A stretch of 64,000 nt of DNA from Saprospiraceae bacterium. Lineage in GTDB: Bacteria > Bacteroidota > Bacteroidia > Chitinophagales > Saprospiraceae. The notes below the pieces were generated by a model. That model had not been told where the DNA came from and searched no databases. It saw nothing but the letters and a program-made list of their open reading frames with translations. The position numbers were made by a program, and so were the translations under genes. The stretch's first letter is position 1. Every line of letters begins with the position of its first letter. The stretch is from positions 62,001-126,000 of the forward strand of contig JALHOZ010000009.1 of the NCBI GenBank assembly GCA_022842725.1, given 5' to 3'. This document shows positions 1 to 8,585 of the stretch, one piece after another.

Positions 1-2
1 AG

Positions 3-962
3 GTGAAGGCCATGGGTGAATCCAATCCGAATTATAAAACCTTGGTGGCCAAAAGAATAGAGTTGGAAACTAAAAAGAAGGCCTACTTAAAAAAGTTGCT
101 GGACGACCATCCGAATTCTCTTTTTACCAATTTTAAATACAGCGGACAAAATCCGATTTTGCGCACAGATCTGCCTAAAGAAAAACAGGTATTTCAATAC
201 AGAGCGGATTTCTGGAAAGATGTTAATTTTTCTGACAGAAGGTTGTTGAGAACACCGATGATCGGTACAAAACTGACCAGATTTTATAAAGAATTGACGG
301 TGCAACATCCGGATTCCATCGTCGCTTCGTCCAAAGAATTGATGGCTCTTTGCAAAAACAACAAAGAATATTTTATGGTCTTTGTCAATTGGGTGATGAC
401 AACCTATGAGCCTGGTAAAAGCACTTTGATGGATGCTGAAAGCGTTTTTGCTCAGATGGCAATAAATTATTTTACTTTGGATCAGGCATTCTGGTCTGAC
501 ACGACAGAAATCAATTTTATCCAGAAAAGAGCAATGGAAATGTCGGCCAGTTTGGTTGGAAAAGACGCACCTAACGTGGTTTCTACCGACCAGAATGGCA
601 AAACACAGGAGTTACTGTCGAAAAAAGCTGATTATATTGTCGTTTATTTATATAATCCTGAATGTGATAATTGTCAGAAGGAAACCCCTTTGCTCCATGA
701 CTTTTATGTAAAAAACAAAGGGAAAGTGGATGTTTTTGCCATAGCTGTGGATACTGACGACACCAAATGGAAGGATTATATCAGAAAAAATAATCTTAGC
801 TGGACAAACGTTTATGATCCTACCAATAAATCTATTTACGCAAAATATTTTGTTGATCACACACCGGAGATGTATCTGATTAATAAAAAGAGAAAAATAA
901 TTGCTAAAAATCTGAAATCCTTTCAGATTCCGACCATGATAGAAAAGGATCAGGGTAGATAA
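3..962 (+). CDS. Thioredoxin-fold protein (DUF5106-like), 5' end outside window
   Basis: The frame is open to the left edge, so this is the C-terminal 319 residues of a longer protein. The first two thirds are a helical segment typical of DUF5106-type Bacteroidota proteins. From about residue 180 there is a thioredoxin-like domain with a redox pair C221-x-x-C224 (NPECDNCQ) and the cis-Pro-like HTPEMYLI segment near the end. Such proteins are usually exported and act as periplasmic thiol-disulfide oxidoreductases; the signal peptide, if any, is off-window. It ends at a strong terminator shared with the convergent muramidase gene. The redox fold is fairly certain; the substrate is unknown. Confidence 0.75.
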   Translation: MKAMGESNPNYKTLVAKRIELETKKKAYLKKLLDDHPNSLFTNFKYSGQNPILRTDLPKEKQVFQYRADFWKDVNFSDRRLLRTPMIGTKLTRFYKELTVQHPDSIVASSKELMALCKNNKEYFMVFVNWVMTTYEPGKSTLMDAESVFAQMAINYFTLDQAFWSDTTEINFIQKRAMEMSASLVGKDAPNVVSTDQNGKTQELLSKKADYIVVYLYNPECDNCQKETPLLHDFYVKNKGKVDVFAIAVDTDDTKWKDYIRKNNLSWTNVYDPTNKSIYAKYFVDHTPEMYLINKKRKIIAKNLKSFQIPTMIEKDQGR

Positions 963-967
963 AAAAA

Positions 968-990
968 AAGCGGTCATTTGACCGCTTTTT
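968..990. terminator. Bidirectional rho-independent terminator
   Basis: The stem AAGCGGT/ACCGCTT is flanked by A-runs on the left and T-runs on the right. It therefore works in both directions between two convergent genes whose stop codons are only about 30 bp apart. Confidence 0.85.
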
Positions 991-992
991 TT

Positions 993-2099
993 TTATTTTA
1001 TATTGCCAAAATCAATGTATTCTTCGGTTACCAATTCTTCTCTGAGGTGAGAATAATCTGTTCCGGGTTGGTTGATATGCAACTTCAGACCTTTGGAAAG
1101 GGAAGCATGTTCGGGGATTTTATTTCTTGAAGCCAGACTGCCTGATTTGATACCATATTTTTGAGCTATGGAAAACAGGTTTTCACCATCTTTCACGATA
1201 TGAAACTGAAATTGATCATTAAATCTTTTTTTACTTTCCAAAAATATGATGTCACCTTCTTTTAAAGGAGTATCGAGATAATATTTGCTTTCGTTATAAA
1301 TGACTATATCGTGTTTGTCTGTCCGATGTTTTTTAGCCAGACTTTCGATAGTTTCTCCTTCTGTAGCTACAGCACATAAGAGACCATTGATATACTTTCT
1401 GTTTGTTTTGGTGGGTTTTGTTTTTTCAGAGGAAGACTGATTTTGTAATACATCTTTGTGCACCAAAACCGGTTGATCTGACTTTGTTTCCGGACTGTTT
1501 GATTCTTGTTTGTATGTATTATTTTTGACAAATACAGGTTCGGTCGACTGAACAGGTTTTAGCAAAACATCGTATTGTGCCAATCGATACGTTTCAATCA
1601 GTTGAATCAGTTTGTCGGCATACTTCTGGTCCGTGGCGTATCCTGAAAACTGTAATCCTTTGGCCCACGATATATAATCTGTCGTCGGATATTGGAATAA
1701 AAATCCATATCTTGCTGTTTTCGCAGGATTTGTAAGAAATTCACTGTGAGCAATATAAGACTCCCGTGCATCCGCAAAACTTCTGAAACAGGATTCCACG
1801 GGATTTCCCATTTGGTCTTTGTCATCATCAACTTTAAAAAAACGCCGACCTTCCCATTGACCTCCGCATTTGATTCCAAAATGATTGTTTGCTTCCGATG
1901 CCAGATCACTTTGCCCCCAACTTGATTCTAATAATCCCTGGGCCAGTTTGATGCTTGCCGGAATGCCCGTGCGGTACATTTCTTCTATGGCAATGTCTTT
2001 ATATTGCTGAATATATTGTTCTGCCAGTTTTCTGTTGGCAAAGCTACTTACACTGAAAGTTGTTATAACTGTCAGGATTAAAAAAATTCGTAATATCAT
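993..2099 (-). CDS. Secreted glucosaminidase/muramidase (GH73) with LysM domains
   Basis: A peptidoglycan hydrolase of 368 residues. The start at 2099 is preferred because it opens directly on a signal peptide (MILRIFLILTVITTF..), while an upstream in-frame ATG adds ten residues not typical of a signal. Residues about 30-170 match the GH73 FlgJ/LytG-type glucosaminidase domain: GIPASIKLAQGLLESSWGQS carries the catalytic Glu, followed by NNHFGIKC and a YATDQKYADKL segment. The C-terminal part has two LysM-like repeats (ATEGETIESLAKKH and VKDGENLFSIAQKYG) that would bind cell-wall glycan. The linker between is Ser/Thr/Lys-rich. It probably acts in cell-wall remodelling in the periplasm. No operon partner on this strand. 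Confidence 0.85.
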   Translation of the reverse strand: MILRIFLILTVITTFSVSSFANRKLAEQYIQQYKDIAIEEMYRTGIPASIKLAQGLLESSWGQSDLASEANNHFGIKCGGQWEGRRFFKVDDDKDQMGNPVESCFRSFADARESYIAHSEFLTNPAKTARYGFLFQYPTTDYISWAKGLQFSGYATDQKYADKLIQLIETYRLAQYDVLLKPVQSTEPVFVKNNTYKQESNSPETKSDQPVLVHKDVLQNQSSSEKTKPTKTNRKYINGLLCAVATEGETIESLAKKHRTDKHDIVIYNESKYYLDTPLKEGDIIFLESKKRFNDQFQFHIVKDGENLFSIAQKYGIKSGSLASRNKIPEHASLSKGLKLHINQPGTDYSHLREELVTEEYIDFGNIK

Positions 2100-2320
2100 A
2101 TTAAATAATATTTTAATATGTAAATACAAATATCATGCCTTTTTTACATTGGTTTGAGATATTTTAAAAGGGAGATGCCGTTATTATTTCAAAATATAAA
2201 ACGAAATACCAACAATGATAACTATTTTTAACGGTATTTTATTATAAAAAGTAGTTGTTTGCCTTTTAGCTTTTACCTGTTGTCGTTATTATTCATAATT
2301 CCCGGATCATAGGTCGATTT

Positions 2321-2776
2321 CTATTTTCCAAATTTGCCGAAGGTACTGTGTCGAATACCTTTTAAGGTCATTTGTGCAAAATATGGATGTTCGGGATTGA
2401 CGAGAAGTTCCTGTCTTTGCGGATGAATCACAAGATCCATATCCTCCATAGGAATCGCTCCGAAAAGTGGTTCACTATCGCCAGGCAAAACCATAGCATC
2501 GACATTACACCTTCTGTTTTTAAATTTGACTTCCACAGGTCCTGCAATGACGTACTCTTTTATGGATCCATCTGCCAGTTGTGCTTTCCTTCGTTCTACC
2601 TCCGGCAATTGTAGTTGTTCCTGAATCACTTCATTGATACAAAGGTTGTAAGCACCGGAATCGACCAGAAAATGTACGGTCATCTTTTTGACTTCATCCT
2701 GATCCATCAAGTGTCGGCGAACCATACTCAAATCATCACCGTTAATTAATTCAATATCTGCATAAACCAAACCCAT
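2321..2776 (-). CDS. Retropepsin-like (clan AA) aspartic protease
   Basis: A protein of 151 residues with one aspartic-protease half domain. The motif FLVDSGAYNLCIN carries the catalytic Asp-Ser-Gly, and the second hydrophobic signature AMVLPGDSEPLFGAIPMEDM fits the L-G-x flap/helix element of single-domain clan AA proteases, which act as homodimers. There is no signal peptide, so it should be cytoplasmic. Bacterial members of this family are common in Bacteroidota, Cyanobacteria and Chlorobi but their substrates are mostly unknown. It is monocistronic, with no toxin-like partner beside it. Fold assignment is good; function unknown. Confidence 0.75.
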   Translation of the reverse strand: MGLVYADIELINGDDLSMVRRHLMDQDEVKKMTVHFLVDSGAYNLCINEVIQEQLQLPEVERRKAQLADGSIKEYVIAGPVEVKFKNRRCNVDAMVLPGDSEPLFGAIPMEDMDLVIHPQRQELLVNPEHPYFAQMTLKGIRHSTFGKFGK

Positions 2777-3200
2777 AATAATAATAATTTTTTAAATTAA
2801 CCTATACATTCTCCACAAAAAATCAAGTGCACAAATCACTCTTCAAATTCCGTTCATTTTGAAATGTGCGGTTTTTTGAATTCGTTTCTCTCACAGCAAT
2901 GTCATTTTTTATATCCAAACAAAGCCTGATAATGAATCCGATGAATTGAAAACGAAAATGTAACGTAAAAAGTTCTTATTTTTTTTAGAAAATGAGTGAT
3001 ATAGAAGTACGTTTGTGAAAACTAAATTTATAGCAGAAACCTGCCATTGCCAACTGTTTTTTTCTTTTGAAAAAAGGAGCGCTTTTGTTAACAGGCCTAT
3101 TTTTTTACAGGTTAAAAGTATTTACAGGGTTTTGTAAAAACTTCGTGTCATTTTGACGATAAATCATCAGGAATTCGTAACTTTTCCTGTCAAATATTGG

Positions 3201-3228
3201 TTTGTAAGAATGATTTTTAGTAACATTG
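3201..3228 (+). promoter_or_regulatory. Possible Bacteroidota-type promoter of the DUF937 gene
   Basis: TTTG at 3201-3204 and TAACATTG at 3221-3228 (one mismatch to TAnnTTTG) are 16 bp apart. The expected start of transcription is about 25 bp ahead of the ATG at 3260. Confidence 0.4.
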
Positions 3229-3259
3229 TCCTTTCATTACACAAAACGTATTATATTTT

Positions 3260-3895
3260 ATGAATTTAGAAGATCTTTTACAAGGCCCGTTGAGAAATAT
3301 TGTTTTAGAGCAGGTTTCAGGTCAATTGGGAATCGAAGACAAAAGTCAGGCTTCAACAGCATTGGACACCACGATGAATGTATTATTGAATGCAGTAGCA
3401 AAAAATGCAGCACAACCGGAAGGTGCTTCTTCATTGGTCAATGCTTTAAATAAAGACCATGACGGTTCTATCATTGACCATATATCTGAATATTTTGGTG
3501 GACAATTTCAGCCTCAAAGTGCTTCAACAACCAATGGAGTTGGAATCTTAAAACACCTCTTGGGTGATAAACAAGAGACAGCTGCCAGCACCATCGGAAA
3601 AGAAACCGGTCTGGATGCCGCCCAGATCATGAAGCTTATGGCTACTGTCGCTCCTATCCTGATGGGAATGTTGGGCAAAGCAAACCAGCAGGCAGCAGCA
3701 CCAACACAACAATCTGGTGGATTGGGTGGTGGTCTGATCGATATGATCCTGAATACAACCAAAAATTCCAACCAACAATCAGGTCAGGGTGGTTTACTCA
3801 CCAGTATGCTGGACAAAGACGGAGACGGAAGCATTATGGATGATGTGGCCGGAATGGGTGTTAACGCCATTTTGGGAAGATTATTTAAAAAATAA
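3260..3895 (+). CDS. DUF937 family protein with EF-hand-like loops
   Basis: A protein of 211 residues related to the DUF937 (YidB-like) family. The N-terminus MNLEDLLQGPLRNIVLEQV and the repeated hydrophobic helices rich in Ala, Gly and Gln are typical. Two Asp-rich loops, NKDHDGSIID (about residues 64-73) and DKDGDGSIMDD (about 183-193), look like calcium-binding EF-hand/dockerin loops. Gln/Gly-rich linkers separate the helices. No signal peptide. The function of DUF937 is unknown; binding of calcium here is an inference from the loops. Followed by a long hairpin (3942-3990). Confidence 0.7.
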   Translation: MNLEDLLQGPLRNIVLEQVSGQLGIEDKSQASTALDTTMNVLLNAVAKNAAQPEGASSLVNALNKDHDGSIIDHISEYFGGQFQPQSASTTNGVGILKHLLGDKQETAASTIGKETGLDAAQIMKLMATVAPILMGMLGKANQQAAAPTQQSGGLGGGLIDMILNTTKNSNQQSGQGGLLTSMLDKDGDGSIMDDVAGMGVNAILGRLFKK

Positions 3896-3941
3896 TTACC
3901 TCCGACAGGAACAATTTATCCATTTCAGGTTTCTGTAGGCA

Positions 3942-3990
3942 TTCATAAAATACATGGTTCGGCTTGTGATCCGACTTTGTATTTTATGAA
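3942..3990. repeat. Perfect 13-bp inverted repeat (long hairpin)
   Basis: TTCATAAAATACA (3942-3954) and its exact reverse complement at 3978-3990 enclose 23 bases that hold a second pair, TCGG/CCGA (3959-3962 and 3971-3974). There is no T-run after it on the plus strand, so it is not a standard terminator. It lies in the 3' region of the DUF937 gene. Confidence 0.7.
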
Positions 3991-4054
3991 AGTTCTGCGG
4001 TTAGTTTCCGGTTGTAAACAGGTTTTGTAACATCCTTTTTTCAGGATATGATTT

Positions 4055-4085
4055 CCCGGCATTCAGAATCCGGGATTCTTTTTTG
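4055..4085 (+). terminator. Weak terminator-like hairpin upstream of malQ
   Basis: CCCGG (4055-4059) pairs with CCGGG (4070-4074) and is followed by ATTC and a run of T. The stem is short, so this is only a candidate terminator for the DUF937 transcript. Confidence 0.4.
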
Positions 4086-4138
4086 GTTATTCATTCCGAC
4101 AGATATTCAATCGTGGGTATCATAAACGAAAACAAAAC

Positions 4139-6805
4139 ATGATTCTTCAATTTCATATACATTATAAAGTTCAGGATTCCCGTAAATTAGCTATTCAATA
4201 TGCTTTTGGTGGTCAGGATTTTTCCACTGTACATATGCAAACGTATGACGGAGAAAACTGGTTTCTTTCCTTGACCGCAAATGGTGCTGCAACAATAACG
4301 TACAAGTACCTGGTTGTAACAGATTCCGGTCAGTCTGATCCTGAATGGGGAGCTTTCCGAAATTTGGCTTTGGGTGACCATGACACCAGATATTATTATA
4401 TTAATGACTTTTGGAGGAGCCGCGAAAATATTTCCAATTCTTTTTTGTCTACAGCGTTTACAAAAGCCATCTTTTCCGGCAAGGACAGAAAGGGTAGTCA
4501 AAAATCAAATAAAAAAGGTGAAGGCAACAGGTTGGAAATTTATATGACGGCAACATTGCCTCAGGATTTGACTTTGGGAATCACAGGCAGTCCGGAAGCT
4601 TTAGGCAAATGGCTCAAACCGGTTTCTATGGAAATTGCGGAATACCCGCTTTGGAAAATTTCTGTTCCACTTGAAAATTATGACATTAATATTCAATATA
4701 AATACGTTGTCCTGAATAAACATTCCGGTGATATCACTGAATGGGAAGTCGGCGAAAACAGGGTTTTTAAAAAGTTTTTGCCCGAAGTCAAACCTTTTTC
4801 CTGCATCATTCATGACCAGGATTTCCGTTTTGGCACGCCATGGAAAGGTGCCGGTGTGGCCATTCCGATTTTTTCTCTCAGGTCCAAAGAAGGTCTGGGT
4901 ATTGGAGAATTTTCTGATCTTATCGGTTTTACAGACTGGGCATCTTCTGTCGGATTAAAAATGATTCAGGTTCTGCCTGTTAATGATACAATAGCCAATA
5001 AGACATGGCAGGATAGTTATCCATATGCAGCGATTTCTGTTTTTGCTCTTCATCCGCTATACGTGAATATTGAAAAAATCGGCCCCTCTGAAGATAAAAA
5101 TTTTCTCAAAAACCTGCAAAAGGAAAAGGCAGCTCTCAATGCTTTAGATCAGATAGATTTTGAAAAAGTACTCGATATTAAAATGAAATATCTCAAAGTG
5201 CTTTATGAAGAAAAAAAGAATACTTTTTTTAAAGAAAAAGAGGTTGTTGCTTTTTTGAAAAATAATGATTCCTGGTTGCCGGCTTATGCTGTTTTTTGCG
5301 CATTAAGAGATACCTATCAAAGTTGTCGGTTTGATGAATGGCCCGAATTTTCAAATTATGACCGCCAAAAAATCGAAACATATCTGAAACAAAATTCTGA
5401 TATACAGGATCTTGCTGATTTTTATACTTTTATCCAATATTTCGCTCATTTACAACTAACTGAAGCCAGGGATTATGCCAGATCCAAAGGAGTCGCTTTA
5501 AAAGGAGACCTTCCGATCGGAATCTACCGGCATAGTTGTGATGCATGGATTGCACCCCATTTGTACAATATGGATGAACAGGCAGGGGCACCACCGGATG
5601 ATTTTTCGGTGTTGGGACAAAACTGGGGATTTCCGACTTACAATTGGTCTGAAATGGCAAAAGACGACTTCAGTTGGTGGAAAAACAGAATGAAAAAGTT
5701 GAATGAATATTTTGATGTATTGAGGATTGACCACATTTTGGGATTTTTCAGGATTTGGCAGATACCAACCAATCAGATTTCAGGAACTATGGGATTGTTT
5801 AATCCCAGATTGCCGTTTTCGATAGATGAAATCATAAGAAGCGGATTAAAAGGACAGATAGAACGGTACACCAAACCATTTATAACAGAAGAATTAATCA
5901 GTCATTATTTTGGTCATCAACAAAACGTTGTTGAAACGTTTTTTGAAAAATCAGCCGGAGGGATGATGGTTTTTAAAACAACTTTTACAGACCAAAGAAG
6001 TATCCATGATTATATTCAGAAATATCCTGAATTCAAAGAATCAGAGGAATTGTTGCTCAAATTGTTTTCAGAAGTTATTTTTATTGAAGAACAAAAAGAC
6101 GGTCAGGTATTGTATAATCCCAGAATAACCGTTCATACCACGTATTCATTTCAGTGTCTTTCGGACGATCAGAAACGGATTGTTCAGAGTCTCTACAATC
6201 ACTATTATTTTGAAAGACATGAAGAATTCTGGAAAAACCAGGCTTTGTGGAAACTACCCGCTCTTTTGGATGCTTCCAACATGCTGATTTGTGGTGAAGA
6301 TTTGGGCATGATTCCAAAATCTGTTCCCGGCGTTATGAAAACGATGAATATCATGTCGCTTGAAATTCAAAGAATGCCTAAAGGAAATGCAAAATTCGGC
6401 AAGACACAGGAGTATCCGTATTTTTCTGTTTCCAGTCCTTCGTGTCATGATATGTCAACGATCAGAGGATGGTGGGAAGGAGACCATGAAACAGCTAAAG
6501 AATATTATTATAATTATATGTTCGGGTATGGCTATACACCGATGAAAGCCGAACCAAGGATTGTTCAATATATTGTTGAAGACCATTTGGCAGGCCCTTC
6601 CATGTTGGCCATTTTTCCCTTACAGGATCTGGTGGGTATAGATACTGACCTTCGCAGGATGGATGCTATGGCGGAACAAATCAATGAACCCAGCAACCCG
6701 AAACATTACTGGCGGTTCAGGTTTCATATGAATATTGAAGATCTTTTGGGTCAAACCAAATTTAATGAACAAATAAAAGATATGATCAAAAGGTACAGAC
6801 CATAA
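4139..6805 (+). CDS. malQ: 4-alpha-glucanotransferase (GH77) with two N-terminal CBM20 domains
   Basis: An amylomaltase/disproportionating enzyme of 888 residues that transfers alpha-1,4-glucan segments between maltodextrins. Residues 1-125 and 130-245 are two starch-binding CBM20 domains (the second with TGSPEALGKWLKPVSM). The GH77 barrel follows from about residue 260. Visible active-site elements are LKGDLPIGI, the nucleophile D531 in LRIDHILGF, the acid/base E720 in CGEDLG, and H770-D771 in CHDMSTIRGWW. This layout matches the plant DPE2-like type rather than the shorter E. coli MalQ. No signal peptide, so it is cytoplasmic and probably works on glycogen or maltose. A hydrolase gene follows 10 bp downstream. 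Confidence 0.93.
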   Translation: MILQFHIHYKVQDSRKLAIQYAFGGQDFSTVHMQTYDGENWFLSLTANGAATITYKYLVVTDSGQSDPEWGAFRNLALGDHDTRYYYINDFWRSRENISNSFLSTAFTKAIFSGKDRKGSQKSNKKGEGNRLEIYMTATLPQDLTLGITGSPEALGKWLKPVSMEIAEYPLWKISVPLENYDINIQYKYVVLNKHSGDITEWEVGENRVFKKFLPEVKPFSCIIHDQDFRFGTPWKGAGVAIPIFSLRSKEGLGIGEFSDLIGFTDWASSVGLKMIQVLPVNDTIANKTWQDSYPYAAISVFALHPLYVNIEKIGPSEDKNFLKNLQKEKAALNALDQIDFEKVLDIKMKYLKVLYEEKKNTFFKEKEVVAFLKNNDSWLPAYAVFCALRDTYQSCRFDEWPEFSNYDRQKIETYLKQNSDIQDLADFYTFIQYFAHLQLTEARDYARSKGVALKGDLPIGIYRHSCDAWIAPHLYNMDEQAGAPPDDFSVLGQNWGFPTYNWSEMAKDDFSWWKNRMKKLNEYFDVLRIDHILGFFRIWQIPTNQISGTMGLFNPRLPFSIDEIIRSGLKGQIERYTKPFITEELISHYFGHQQNVVETFFEKSAGGMMVFKTTFTDQRSIHDYIQKYPEFKESEELLLKLFSEVIFIEEQKDGQVLYNPRITVHTTYSFQCLSDDQKRIVQSLYNHYYFERHEEFWKNQALWKLPALLDASNMLICGEDLGMIPKSVPGVMKTMNIMSLEIQRMPKGNAKFGKTQEYPYFSVSSPSCHDMSTIRGWWEGDHETAKEYYYNYMFGYGYTPMKAEPRIVQYIVEDHLAGPSMLAIFPLQDLVGIDTDLRRMDAMAEQINEPSNPKHYWRFRFHMNIEDLLGQTKFNEQIKDMIKRYRP

Positions 6806-6815
6806 CGATCTGTCT

Positions 6816-7718
6816 ATGTTGACAAAAAAGACACACCATTATTTTTTACGCGCTAAGGGTTTGGAAATCGGAAAAACCTTTAGTGTAACCGGAGGCATTT
6901 ATAAACTTTCCAAAGGATTTATATACAAAGAAAAGGTTGTAGAAGATTCAGATTTATGGCAGCAGCTTGTCCTTGATTCTTTAGAAAGTCAGGGGAAAAA
7001 GAAACAACATATTATAGTTTATATTCATGGATATCTCGCAGAAAATCCATGGTTTGCATCATTAAGCGGATATACTATGCATCAGGAAATTTTTGATGAT
7101 CTTTCGCATGATGTGTCTCAGGTTTTGTCATTACAATGGGAATCGGGATTGTATACAATAGAAAATCGTAATCTGGCTTTTGAAAAAGGAAAGTTTTTTG
7201 ACAGGCAATTATCTCTTTTGAATGAAGCTTGTCTTCAAATAGGAATACATCTTACCGTTTCTTTTTTGGTTCATTCGATGGGAAATCGGGTTTTGGAAGG
7301 TTTTACACATTCATGGAAACAAAACAAACCGGATTATCCGGTAAATCAGATATTTTTATGCGCACCTGATGTGCCCGCGGATGTATTTGAACATTCGTTT
7401 TCGCACCTGTCAGGAATTGCAAAAGATGTCCATGTTTTATTCCACAAGGAAGATAAAACACTCCGATTTGCTAACGTTTTGATTCCTTTTCCAAGGTTGG
7501 GAATTTATGGTAATACACAAATTGAGGTTGAAGCACCGTTTAAATCAAAGGCAGAGACGAAAGAAAAAACAAAAAAGAGTAGGGTTCACTTTCTGGATGT
7601 TACCGGGATGACTGATGACGATACGGCTCTGGGTTCGCGGTTTTCCCATCACCGGTATTTTTACGGGAGCAAAAATGTGGTGAAATACATAAATGAATGG
7701 CTTAGTACAAAACAGTAA
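6816..7718 (+). CDS. Alpha/beta hydrolase of the DUF900 type
   Basis: A protein of 300 residues. IIVYIHGYLAENPWFA supplies the oxyanion-loop HGY motif, and FLVHSMGNRVLEGF is the nucleophile elbow (G/H-x-S-x-G with Ser in HSMGN). SHHRYFYGS near the C-terminus is a likely site for the catalytic His. Members of this esterase-like family have no well-defined substrate. The gene begins 10 bp after malQ and is probably co-transcribed with it, but a role in glucan metabolism is only suggested by position. No signal peptide is visible. Confidence 0.7.
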   Translation: MLTKKTHHYFLRAKGLEIGKTFSVTGGIYKLSKGFIYKEKVVEDSDLWQQLVLDSLESQGKKKQHIIVYIHGYLAENPWFASLSGYTMHQEIFDDLSHDVSQVLSLQWESGLYTIENRNLAFEKGKFFDRQLSLLNEACLQIGIHLTVSFLVHSMGNRVLEGFTHSWKQNKPDYPVNQIFLCAPDVPADVFEHSFSHLSGIAKDVHVLFHKEDKTLRFANVLIPFPRLGIYGNTQIEVEAPFKSKAETKEKTKKSRVHFLDVTGMTDDDTALGSRFSHHRYFYGSKNVVKYINEWLSTKQ

Positions 7719-7755
7719 ACCTGATTTTTTATTTTTATGTGTAAATAAATAGATA

Positions 7756-7769
7756 TTGATTTAAGTCAA
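7756..7769. promoter_or_regulatory. Crp/Fnr-like site upstream of 7790 gene
   Basis: TTGAT-TTAA-GTCAA matches the TTGATnnnnATCAA dyad of Crp/Fnr family regulators with one mismatch, and lies 20 bp ahead of the ATG. Sequence match only. Confidence 0.3.
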
Positions 7770-7789
7770 TTTTTTAGAATAATATTGTA

Positions 7790-8506
7790 ATGAAAATAAA
7801 TTATTTTTTATTAAACATATGTATTGTTTTTTTATTCCAAACATCTTATGCGGGAAATGATACGCTTTTTGTAACGTTGTATGAAACTTCTGAAGATTTT
7901 CTTCTGAAAAAACCTATGAATGCAGATGCTATGCTGATTACAAAATCAAAAGGGAAAGGGCATTTTTTCGTAAAAAAAATAATAAACAGAAGCACAGGAA
8001 AAAAAATAAATGACATTAATTTTATTTGGGCAATTACACACAAAAATGATACCTATCTGAACATGGGTTATCTTGAATCAGGTAATGCGCCAGGTACGTT
8101 TGTAATCGTTGATGTCGTTGGAAAATATTGTTTAATCAAATATGACGAAAGGATTCCGTTTCCCCATTTTTATGATTTGAGAACATTAAGTTCCGCAGCA
8201 GGACTAACCGGAGCTTTGTTGTATGATTTAAACCAGACTTTGGATAAACCATACCTTTGGAAAGATAGTGAAGGCAATAAATTTCCAATATTATTTTGTA
8301 ACACTGAAGAAAAAGAACGTAGAAATTTTGCATATTCACAAAATGAAAGTTGTCGGCTTTATTATTTCAAACACAATGATTTGAGAAAATTCAGAGCCAT
8401 TAACCTGGAAATTTCATTGCATTCTGATTCTACAGTGGAAGAGATTCTGGAGTATTTTCATTCAAAAAACATAATTTACAATGAGTCCGGTCAGAAATTA
8501 AAATGA
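7790..8506 (+). CDS. Exported protein of unknown function
   Basis: A protein of 238 residues that I do not recognise. It opens with a clear signal peptide (MKINYFLLNICIVFLFQTSYAG, likely cut after the Ala) and the mature part is Lys-rich with a few Cys (near KYCLIKYDE, LFCNTEE and NESCRLYYF). The start is the first ATG after an AT-rich promoter region containing a Crp/Fnr-like dyad. It stands alone: the upstream hydrolase ends 71 bp earlier and the downstream pyrophosphatase gene is convergent, with a long palindrome between them. Confidence 0.6.
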   Translation: MKINYFLLNICIVFLFQTSYAGNDTLFVTLYETSEDFLLKKPMNADAMLITKSKGKGHFFVKKIINRSTGKKINDINFIWAITHKNDTYLNMGYLESGNAPGTFVIVDVVGKYCLIKYDERIPFPHFYDLRTLSSAAGLTGALLYDLNQTLDKPYLWKDSEGNKFPILFCNTEEKERRNFAYSQNESCRLYYFKHNDLRKFRAINLEISLHSDSTVEEILEYFHSKNIIYNESGQKLK

Positions 8507-8558
8507 AAGTTTACAATATTTAGCTGTAAATGCTCTTGCATAAATATTGTGAAACTTT
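8506..8558. repeat. Long imperfect palindrome between convergent genes
   Basis: AAAGTTTACAATATTT (8506-8521) pairs with AAATATTGTGAAACTTT (8542-8558) with one bulged G, and the loop holds a further ATGC-tctt-GCAT hairpin. It may act as a terminator in both directions for the genes on either side, although T-runs are weak. Confidence 0.65.
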
Positions 8559-8585
8559 TGACTTCGCGCGAAAATAATAAGTGTT

